A stretch of DNA of 64,000 nucleotides from QHXW01 sp035280425 (GTDB lineage Bacteria > Acidobacteriota > Terriglobia > Bryobacterales > Bryobacteraceae): NCBI GenBank assembly GCA_035280425.1, contig DATEFW010000043.1, positions 186,001-250,000 of the forward strand, given 5' to 3'. A program made the position numbers and the translations under genes. The notes below the pieces were generated by a model, which was given only the letters and a program-made list of their open reading frames with translations, searched no databases and was not told the DNA's origin. This document shows positions 57,587 to 64,000 of the stretch, in pieces. Position 1 is the stretch's first letter. Each line of letters begins with the position of its first letter.

Positions 57587-57697
57587 GGTTCCCCGTTAAC
57601 CAACGCCAAATCGTGGGGTGGTCCACCGCCAAGCCCCGTTCGGCCATCAGTTCCTCCAGATCCCGGAGACTCAGGCAAACCTGCAATACCACCGCAC
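57587..57697 (-). pseudogene. IS6/IS26-type transposase remnant, frameshifted
   Basis: Reading the minus strand, VRWYCRFA (from 57697) leads to a stop, but one base over the frame continues LSLRDLEELMAERGLAVDHP then TIWRWL. Together these match the N-terminal helix-turn-helix and catalytic start of IS6-family transposases (xRWYxRFxLSYRDLEEMMAERGxxVDHxTIxRW). Nothing downstream resembles the rest of the transposase and no terminal repeats are seen. It is a decayed fragment about 40 codons long. Confidence 0.7.
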
Positions 57698-57699
57698 AC

Positions 57700-58036
57700 T
57701 AGGTGATCGAGCGCTGGCTTCGACGCAGATCCGAAGCGATCGCGGCACTACCCTGGGCGGCGGCAAGCTTCAAGGAACCAACCGTGCGAACGGAAACGTG
57801 AATACTGACGTCTCATTTGAGCGGTGCTGAGGTCTGATCGTACTTTTCCAATTCACGACGCGTGCTCCCTGCGCATACTCTATTCCCACACATAGTGCAG
57901 AATTTTGAAAGAACCGCGCTTTCAAACCCATTAACTGATAACGAGCCGTCCGGATATTTCTGAGGCACGGGAGAGCGCTTTGTCGCCGGGCGCATGCGTG
58001 CGAGCGCAGGACGGTGGTTTGGAGGAGGTGAATTCC
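57700..58036. other. Non-coding scar region with a doubtful small frame
   Basis: 337 bp between the transposase remnant and the TIGR03437-like gene. A 60-residue minus-strand frame (57813-57995; MRPATKRSPVPQKYPDG with CTMC near its middle) is open but has no ribosome binding site, and I would not call it a gene. A strong ribosome binding site (GGAGGAGGTG, 58021-58030) serves the next gene. I see no complementary 3' half of the tRNA-Val here. Confidence 0.4.
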
Positions 58037-59962
58037 ATGCAATCTATTGGTCGGAACGTTACCAAGGCTTTCCTGATCCTAGTGTTACCCAGCGCGGCCT
58101 TGGCTGACTTGAGTGAAAACCTTATACTTCAGGCGAATTCGACGCTCAACCTCGAAACCGGGGCGGTGGGCAATTCCGGCGGGGACATCGTGTGGGATGG
58201 AAGCTCGATTGTCCCGCAAGGCACGGTCAAATTGCGGAACCTTCGGGTCATGGGCCAGCAGGCGTTTGACGCTTTCACCAAATCCTATTTTTCCTCGCTC
58301 GCGCCGAGCGGGAAGACGGTTCCGATTACGGCGGACCTGCTGTTGCCGGGAGACGGTATTGTCGCGCTCACGTCCGGCGGGCACGTGGCAAAGATTTTAG
58401 TTGGAACCAACGGCGGAGGCGTGATCTCTCTTCGCTTCACGACTTTTGACGTCACGCCAGCCGCGGGGCTTCCACTGATCACCGATGTTCTGAACAACTC
58501 CAGCACCATTCCCGAGGGTTATCCGAATTATGGGATTGCGCCGAGCAGTATTTTTATCATCGTCGGCGACTCTTTGGCCAATCCCGGTAATCCGGTGCTT
58601 CAGTCGAGCGCCGCGCCCGGAATTCCGTTGGCCCTGAATGGCGCCAGTATTTCGGTGGTCGTCAATGGGGTGACGACGCATCCCGGGATTTACTACACCA
58701 GTCCTAAGCAGATCGCCGCCGTTTTGCCGGCTGCGACTCCGGTCGGTGTCGGCTCGCTCACCGTGACGTATAACGGAGTGACGAGCGCACCGACACCGAT
58801 CAAGGTAGTGGCCAGCGCGCTCGGCATAAATATGTACTATTCGAACAGCGGCGTCGCGACCGACGGCAAAACCGGTGCATTGATTAGTTTCACGAACTCC
58901 GGTGCGCCCGGCCAGGTGATCGTTCTATGGACCACCGGCCTTGGGGCCGATCCGGCCGACAGCGATCGCGTCTACACGCTAACGCCGCACAAGGTGAATA
59001 CGCCATTACAAATCTATGTTGGCGGCGTGCTGGCCAAGATCTTGTATCAGGGCGCGTCGCCGTACCCCGGGGTAAACCAGATCAATCTCGAGATACCGAA
59101 CGGCGCGTCCAGTGGCTGCTGGGTTTCGGTGGTGGCGGTAGCCGGAGCGGTGATCGCGAACGTGGTGACCATCCCGATCCATAACGGCGGCGGGGCATGC
59201 GTCGACGAGCTCAGCGGCCTCAACGGCAACCAGATTGCCCCGAGCGGCGGAAGAACGCTCAAAACCGGCCTGGCGGCCCTCATTCAGACGCATGCTCCAG
59301 ACAAAACCGGGAATATCGTGATCACCAACAGCACGGATGCGGCGTTCATAAAGTATACCGGTCTGTATGCGCCGAGCTACTCGCTCTCACCCGGGGGATG
59401 CCTGCTGAACTATCGAAGTGCGGCCATCCCCGGGATTACCGGTCTGGACGCCGGCTCGATTACCCTGGCCGGGCCGGCTGGTTCCCCGGTGACTCTCAAA
59501 CCTCAGTTCAAAGGTGCGTTCTACGCCCTTTTATCTGCGGACGCGATTCCATCCGCCGGAGGAACCTTCACATTCACAGGCACGGGCGGGGCGGATGTCG
59601 GGGCGTTCACGTCCACGCTTCAACTGTCCACACTGCTCAACTGGACGAATCCGGAAGTTGCGGCGAATATCGACCGCTCGAAGGACCTCCACATCACCTG
59701 GACCGGCGGGAATCCGGGCAGCTATGTGTATATCAGCGGCACCTCCACCGACTCCGCGAGATTGAATCTAAGTTTTATCTGCATGGCGAAAGCAGACGAC
59801 GGAGGGTTCACAGTGCCGTCCAATATTCTGCTCGGAATATCGGCGGGAACCGGAGGTCTGCTGGTGCAAAACTTCATCCAATCGCCGCTTCCGGCAAGCG
59901 GGCTGGATGTGTCGACGGCGGCCGCAAGCATCAGTTTCAACAGAAGTAGCACGTATCAGTGA
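58037..59962 (+). CDS. Secreted protein with Solibacter-type (TIGR03437-like) beta domain
   Basis: 641 residues from the ATG at 58037, chosen for GGAGGAGGTG seven bases upstream. Signal peptide (TKAFLILVLPSAALA). The first ~180 residues are beta-rich and unrecognised. Residues ~200-390 carry the acidobacterial domain: GIYYTSPKQIAAVLPAATPV, VGSLTVTYNGVTSAPTPIKV, then SGAPGQVIVLWTTGLGADPA, VGGVLAKILYQGASPYPGVN and QINLEIPNGASSGCWVSVVA. The C-terminal ~240 residues are a further beta-rich region with four Cys. In Solibacter this domain is very abundant and usually C-terminal; here it is central. Function unknown, probably cell-surface. Confidence 0.85.
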   Translation: MQSIGRNVTKAFLILVLPSAALADLSENLILQANSTLNLETGAVGNSGGDIVWDGSSIVPQGTVKLRNLRVMGQQAFDAFTKSYFSSLAPSGKTVPITADLLLPGDGIVALTSGGHVAKILVGTNGGGVISLRFTTFDVTPAAGLPLITDVLNNSSTIPEGYPNYGIAPSSIFIIVGDSLANPGNPVLQSSAAPGIPLALNGASISVVVNGVTTHPGIYYTSPKQIAAVLPAATPVGVGSLTVTYNGVTSAPTPIKVVASALGINMYYSNSGVATDGKTGALISFTNSGAPGQVIVLWTTGLGADPADSDRVYTLTPHKVNTPLQIYVGGVLAKILYQGASPYPGVNQINLEIPNGASSGCWVSVVAVAGAVIANVVTIPIHNGGGACVDELSGLNGNQIAPSGGRTLKTGLAALIQTHAPDKTGNIVITNSTDAAFIKYTGLYAPSYSLSPGGCLLNYRSAAIPGITGLDAGSITLAGPAGSPVTLKPQFKGAFYALLSADAIPSAGGTFTFTGTGGADVGAFTSTLQLSTLLNWTNPEVAANIDRSKDLHITWTGGNPGSYVYISGTSTDSARLNLSFICMAKADDGGFTVPSNILLGISAGTGGLLVQNFIQSPLPASGLDVSTAAASISFNRSSTYQ

Positions 59963-60060
59963 GCCGGCGGCCGAAGCCTCGATAGACGGCGGGTTGTTCC
60001 GCGCTGGCCCGTTGTGGTTTTGCAATTCATGAGCTCCGTGGGGGAGAATGTACGTTTCCC

Positions 60061-60717
60061 ATGGGGCCCCAGGGTGGTCGCGGTGTCGAGCGAGAGCAAG
60101 TTCCTGCTCCACCCGCGAGAAACGCGAGCGGCGATTACCGCCGCCTGCTGGCAGCCCTGGCTTCGCGCGCAAGATGGCTGGGATCGAGAGATCCGGAGGG
60201 GGCCGCGCAGGAAGCGTTGAAGCGGTCGCTGGAAAATCCGGGTGCGCAGCCGTCGGTGAGGTATTACTTCGGCGAGCATGAGCCGTCCGGAATGGAAGCT
60301 CCCCGCTGGCCGCTCGACCAGCTTTTTGCCTGGCTACATGGTGTGCTGTACAACGTCGTGCGGGAGGAACAGAATCGGGCCGGCAGCCGGCGTGAGATTT
60401 TGTCGGGCGGGATCGGAGCCGACCAGCCACCAGGCATGCTGAATCCTGCCGATCCGGCGCCGGGGCAGCTCGATGTTCTGATTGAAAAAGAGATTCACGG
60501 GATTGTTGCGGATTGTTTTCTTAAGCTCGACCGCGAATATCAATCGGTTTTGCGAATGCGCGCCGACGGCCTAAAGTACGGAGATATTGCGAATCGTCTG
60601 GGCGTTAATGAAAACACGGTGGCGACCTGGGTCAGCCGCGGGATGAGGGAACTGGGCCAGCGTGTGCGGCGGCGTACGGGCCAGCCGATCGGATTGCGTC
60701 GTGGCGGAGACCAGTGA
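60061..60717 (+). CDS. Sigma-70 family RNA polymerase sigma factor (ECF-like)
   Basis: 218 residues. Region 2-like part: LLAALASRARWLGSRDPEGA (helix near the start) through LDQLFAWLHGVLYNVVREEQ. Region 4 is clear: CFLKLDREYQSVLRMRADGL, then KYGDIANRLGVNENTVATWV and SRGMRELGQRVRRR, the helix-turn-helix that reads the -35 box. The first ~30 residues are Pro/Gly-rich; the ribosome binding site (GGGGAGA) is 13 bases upstream, so the start is not certain. Its stop overlaps the next gene's start in TGATG, linking it to a probable membrane-bound anti-sigma protein and a CHAT protein. Confidence 0.85.
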   Translation: MGPQGGRGVEREQVPAPPARNASGDYRRLLAALASRARWLGSRDPEGAAQEALKRSLENPGAQPSVRYYFGEHEPSGMEAPRWPLDQLFAWLHGVLYNVVREEQNRAGSRREILSGGIGADQPPGMLNPADPAPGQLDVLIEKEIHGIVADCFLKLDREYQSVLRMRADGLKYGDIANRLGVNENTVATWVSRGMRELGQRVRRRTGQPIGLRRGGDQ

Positions 60718-61922
60718 TGGAGCCGGCCAAACCAAAACTCGACGAGCAAATCGATCGCTATGTTCGCGGCGAGTTGACGACGGACGAAGCTCGTAAGCTG
60801 GCGCAGGAGTCTCTTAATTCACCGGAGCTATTTGAAGAGCTGACTTATTCAGCAATCGCGAAGCAAGGGTTAGCCTCCGGAGCGATTCCGCAAGCGAATT
60901 TCGTACAGATTCGGCCGAGATCCCGATTCCTGGCGCCGGCCGCCATTGCCGCAACGGTGGTTTTGGCAGCGTCCCTCTATTTCTGGAAAGCGCGGGAGTT
61001 TCCTGGTGCAGAAATCCGGCCGGCCCGCCAAACGGCGGCGGAGTTGCGGGCGAAGCCGACTTTGACTTTTTCACCCGGTTCCGCCCAGCCGATTCTTATT
61101 GCGGCCGATCTCAACCCGCGCTCATCGCACGCCGAGCTGTTTCGCGGCGCCGAGCCCGAAGGTCGCGCGCCTCACGCTGAGGGCAAAATCGTTTCGATCG
61201 AGGAGCGCGTAGCTTCCATCAACCTGGGATCTATCGACGGTCTGGCAAAAGGGACCGAGCTCGATGTTTTTCGCGACACGAATTCGAAGCAACCCGACGG
61301 CCGGCTGCGGGTAACGACCGTTTTCCGCGACCGCGCGCGGGCGGAAGTACGGGCAGGCGGGTTAAGGGCCGGCGACCAGGTACGCGTGCCTGCTGCAGTT
61401 CACCTGAGCGCTCAAACCGATCAGGCGGAGGCGCTGTTCGGGCGCGGGGAACGCGATGCAGGGCTTCAGATGGCGGATCAGGCAATCCGGGAGGCCGCAA
61501 CGGCGCCGCCCGGAGAAAGGCGAAAAGCAGTCGAACGGCTGGCCGCGCTGCAATATCAGGCCGGAGCGTTCGAGCCGGCTGAGGCTCGATATGAGGGGGC
61601 GGCCGGAAGCCTCGATCAGCCGCCGGTAGCGACGCCGGCCGAGCGGGCGGAGGTATGGAATAGTCTGGCCGTGATCCGGATGCTCAGAGGCGATTATGCG
61701 GGGGCTCAAGCTGCGCTGGATCAAGCTTCGAAATCGGCCGGCCCAGAAGTGGCCCCCGTGCAAAACCTGAACAATCGCGGCGCGCTGGCGGAACTGCGCG
61801 GCGACCGGCGAAAGGCGGAAACGCTGTACTCCCAGGCCCTCGCGGCGCTGGCGCCCGCTGCGGCCGAGCAGCGCCCGATTATCGAAACCAATCTGGCGCG
61901 AGTCAAAGGCTCGCATCCGTAG
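60717..61922 (+). CDS. Membrane-anchored TPR protein, probable anti-sigma factor
   Basis: 401 residues from the ATG in TGATG overlapping the sigma-factor stop (GTG 60714 also possible). The cytoplasmic N-terminus (KLDEQIDRYVRGELTTDEAR, KLAQESLNSPELFEELTYSA) has the helical layout of zinc-free anti-sigma domains, followed by one membrane span (FLAPAAIAATVVLAASLYFW, residues ~71-90). Outside, a beta-barrel-like domain (GKIVSIEERVASINLGSIDG, LAKGTELDVFRD) recalls the FlgT C-terminal/SH3-like fold, and a TPR region ends the protein. Probably holds the sigma factor at the membrane until a periplasmic signal arrives. Confidence 0.72.
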   Translation: MEPAKPKLDEQIDRYVRGELTTDEARKLAQESLNSPELFEELTYSAIAKQGLASGAIPQANFVQIRPRSRFLAPAAIAATVVLAASLYFWKAREFPGAEIRPARQTAAELRAKPTLTFSPGSAQPILIAADLNPRSSHAELFRGAEPEGRAPHAEGKIVSIEERVASINLGSIDGLAKGTELDVFRDTNSKQPDGRLRVTTVFRDRARAEVRAGGLRAGDQVRVPAAVHLSAQTDQAEALFGRGERDAGLQMADQAIREAATAPPGERRKAVERLAALQYQAGAFEPAEARYEGAAGSLDQPPVATPAERAEVWNSLAVIRMLRGDYAGAQAALDQASKSAGPEVAPVQNLNNRGALAELRGDRRKAETLYSQALAALAPAAAEQRPIIETNLARVKGSHP

Positions 61923-64000
61923 TGACAAAATGGGCTCAATCGTTCGTTGTCCTTGCGCTGCTGCTGGGCGGTTTGCCCCACTCCGCGAGCTCACAAGACA
62001 GCCAGCAGGCCGGCTGGACAACTCTCGACAAACAAGCTGAAGATTTCTACTCCAAAGGCGATCTAGCGCAAGCGATTGGCGCCGCGCGGCGGGCCGTGGC
62101 CGTGGCGAGTGATCCGAAAGAATCGGCCCGCAGTCTCGACCGGCTCGGATTTTTCGAGTACACGTCCGGCAATTTGAAAGACGGCGAGCGGGACCTGCGG
62201 CAGGCGCTGGAGATCCGCAAAGAAAAGCTGGGGGCGGAATCCGCCGATTACGCCGAGAGCGCCAACGATCTCGCACTTGTCTGCCGCGATTCGGGGAAAC
62301 TGGCGGAAGCCCGTGCACTCGCGGAACAGGCGGTTTCGATAAGGTCGCGCGAGCCTGGAGAGCATCTGCGCCTGGCGGAGAGCCTGAATACATTGGGCAG
62401 CACTCTCGGCCTGATGGGGGATTACGATCTGGCGATTTCGAAAATGGAGCAGGCTCTGGCGATCCATGAATCGCAGCCTCAGCCAAGAGAACTCAACGAA
62501 GAATACGGAACCCTGTGCATCAATCTGGCAGGCACGTACCAGCGCGTGGGGAAATACGCCAAGGCCGAAGCTACTTTCGAAAAGGGATTGGACGTTCTTC
62601 GCCAGAAGCCCGGCATTCACCACCCGGCTTATTCAGCCAGCCTGGTCGCCTACGCTTATCTACAGGCGGATCTGGGCCATTACGCGGCCGCGGAAAAGCT
62701 GTATGACGAGGGCGGCAAGCTTCTGCGCGAACAACTCGGAGAACAGCACCCCTTTTACGCCGCATTCCTGAATAATCGGGCGGCTTTGTACACCGCATTA
62801 GGTAAACTCACCGTCGCTGAGGCCGACTACAGGAAAGCGCTCGATCTCAAACGGAAAATCTACGGCCCGGATGCTCTCACGATCGGCGCCTCATTGCGAA
62901 ACCTCGCACGGCTTGTTTATCCCAGGGATCCAAGAGAAAGCGAGAGCCTGTTCCGGGAGGCTGTCGAGCTTTACGCACGGAATACGAAGGCCCCGCCGTT
63001 TGACTTCACCAGTGCTTTGCTTGGCCTCGGAGAAGCGCAGCGGGATCGTGGCGATCTGCAATCTGCGCGGGAAACGCTGGAACGCGCATCCGTGGTTGCG
63101 CTAAAGGGACTGGGCACAAAGCATCCCCTCTATGCCGCCGTGCTGCGAGATCAGGCAATAGTCGATCAATCCGCCCATGATTATGCCCGAGCTGAACAGC
63201 GGCTCAGCCAGGCCATCGGGATTGTCGAGCAAACACACGGAGAAAATCATCCCGATCTGGCGCGTTATCTGGAGCTCCTCGCCAGATGCTATGACGAGGC
63301 GGGCGACTATCGGGCAGCCGAGCCCCTCTACCGCCGCAGTCTCGACATTTCCGACCGTACCCTCTCGGAAATGCTCACCGTGGGCTCGGAAAACGACAAA
63401 GCTGCTGTGTTTGCAAATCTGGAAGACCCGATTCCGGCGCTCATTTCTTTTCAGCGGCGCGCGGGCGACCTGGCGCCCTCCGCCCGCACGCTGGCTTTTG
63501 AAGCCGTCGCGCGGCGGAAGGGACGGGTTCTCGATGTGGTGCACAATTGGGGCGAGAGCCTGCGCGAGAATTCCGACCCGGCGATTCGCCTTCGCTTCAG
63601 CCAGCGGGAAGCCATGCTGGAGTGTGAAGCGTCGCTGACCATCGCGCTCGGCTATCGCGATTTGAAGTCCGCGGTGGTCGGAACCTGCGCCTTGCCGGGA
63701 ACGGAGCTCGAAAGCCGCTACGAGCGCCTGCTCCACGATTTGCGAGCCAATTGGACGGAAACGATGGGCCGCCAGGCGCTCGAAGCGGTGCGGGTGCTGC
63801 AAACGAAGATCGACGCGCTCGAGGCCGAACTCAGCCGCGAGATCCCGCAGTTCGCCTCGGTCATTCGTCCCGCCACTCTGGCCGGCATTCAATCGCGGCT
63901 CGGGCCGGATGAGATGCTCATCGAATTCGTTGAGTACGCGGAGCCGGGAGCGCGCTCCGCGGATCGGCGCTACGGCGCGTACCTGCTTGGCAATGCGGGC
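61922..64000 (+). CDS. TPR-CHAT domain protein, 3' end outside window
   Basis: Starts at a GTG that overlaps the previous stop (TAGTG at 61920-61924); 693 codons visible, open at base 64000. Signal peptide (VTKWAQSFVVLALLLGGLPHSASS). Residues ~30-480 are at least nine 42-residue TPR_12-type units (GDLAQAIGAARRAVAVA, GKLAEARALAEQAVSIRSRE, GHYAAAEKLYDEGGKLLREQ, LTVAEADYRKALDLKRKIYG, HDYARAEQRLSQAIGIVEQT), then a helical linker (~500-650) and the beginning of a CHAT caspase-like peptidase domain (MLIEFVEYAEP, RRYGAYLLGNAG). The catalytic His and Cys lie beyond the window. Third gene of the sigma-factor operon. Confidence 0.85.
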   Translation, partial: MTKWAQSFVVLALLLGGLPHSASSQDSQQAGWTTLDKQAEDFYSKGDLAQAIGAARRAVAVASDPKESARSLDRLGFFEYTSGNLKDGERDLRQALEIRKEKLGAESADYAESANDLALVCRDSGKLAEARALAEQAVSIRSREPGEHLRLAESLNTLGSTLGLMGDYDLAISKMEQALAIHESQPQPRELNEEYGTLCINLAGTYQRVGKYAKAEATFEKGLDVLRQKPGIHHPAYSASLVAYAYLQADLGHYAAAEKLYDEGGKLLREQLGEQHPFYAAFLNNRAALYTALGKLTVAEADYRKALDLKRKIYGPDALTIGASLRNLARLVYPRDPRESESLFREAVELYARNTKAPPFDFTSALLGLGEAQRDRGDLQSARETLERASVVALKGLGTKHPLYAAVLRDQAIVDQSAHDYARAEQRLSQAIGIVEQTHGENHPDLARYLELLARCYDEAGDYRAAEPLYRRSLDISDRTLSEMLTVGSENDKAAVFANLEDPIPALISFQRRAGDLAPSARTLAFEAVARRKGRVLDVVHNWGESLRENSDPAIRLRFSQREAMLECEASLTIALGYRDLKSAVVGTCALPGTELESRYERLLHDLRANWTETMGRQALEAVRVLQTKIDALEAELSREIPQFASVIRPATLAGIQSRLGPDEMLIEFVEYAEPGARSADRRYGAYLLGNAG

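Noticed and set aside
57813..57995. 60-codon minus-strand frame with a CxxC
   Set aside because: No ribosome binding site, no recognisable family, lies in a decayed region. Left as a note only.
1..64000. CRISPR arrays, rRNA genes, intact prophage or intact insertion sequence
   Set aside because: Looked for regularly spaced repeats, rRNA signatures, integrase and phage structural motifs; none was found apart from the small transposase remnant at 57.6 kb.

Overview
The window looks like chromosomal DNA from an acidobacterium, most probably of the Solibacter/Bryobacter branch. The grounds are the kinds of protein encoded: a very large Oar-type TonB-dependent receptor with an N-terminal carboxypeptidase-like domain, an acidobacterial VWFA-related secreted protein, a protein with the Solibacter-type C-terminal domain (TIGR03437-like), a CRTAC1/FG-GAP protein, a PEP-CTERM protein and a sigma factor/TPR/CHAT operon. 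The DNA is GC-rich and densely coded, with many ATGA or TGATG stop/start overlaps. This is inference from gene content; no 16S gene is present.

Layout. 1-3.3 kb (minus strand): CRTAC1 protein (cut by the window edge) and VWA protein. 3.8-10.8 kb: TonB receptor with a clear terminator, two coupled TPR proteins and a seven-haem cytochrome c. 10.8-18.0 kb: a flagellar block with flbD, motA, motB, fliW, csrA and an unusually long flagellin on the plus strand, and fliD plus a small helical protein on the minus strand. Three sigma-28-type promoters (GCCGATAA boxes) serve this block, and the flagellin leader carries a hairpin with GGA in its loop plus a GGA at the ribosome binding site, as expected for CsrA control. 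18.1-24.5 kb: a sugar-modification island (TPR-OGT glycosyltransferase, C-methyltransferase, TylF-type O-methyltransferase, FkbM methyltransferase, CDP-paratose-epimerase-like enzyme), here read as a probable flagellin glycosylation locus. 24.5-27.6 kb: membrane-anchored amidase, small conserved-looking proteins, PEP-CTERM protein. 27.7-30.6 kb: PadR-controlled ABC transporter operon with a promoter and a 9-bp-arm inverted repeat over the padR start. 30.7-34.5 kb: a serine beta-lactamase-like/amidohydrolase fusion, a Tat-exported amidohydrolase and a small exported protein. 34.6-45.4 kb: hydroxyacid dehydrogenase and HpcH-type aldolase, the histidine-degradation genes hutU-hutI-hutG (no hutH here), an SDR enzyme, nadB, a cation-exchanger-like membrane protein and a CpaE/TadZ-like ATPase. 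45.4-57.1 kb: glycogen phosphorylase, PQQ/cytochrome c protein, nfeD-slipin-SPOR-lipA-lnt, ychF and moxR. 57.2-58.0 kb: a scar holding the 5' half of a tRNA-Val gene, a tandem repeat and an IS6-type transposase remnant. 58.0-64.0 kb: TIGR03437-like secreted protein, then a sigma factor, a membrane-anchored TPR protein (probable anti-sigma) and a TPR-CHAT protein that runs off the window.

The most coherent system is the flagellar/glycosylation block. One sigma-28 regulon appears to make the motor stator, the FliW-CsrA translational switch, a giant flagellin, its cap protein and, probably, the glycosyltransferase that decorates it. No CRISPR array, rRNA gene, intact insertion sequence or intact tRNA was found.
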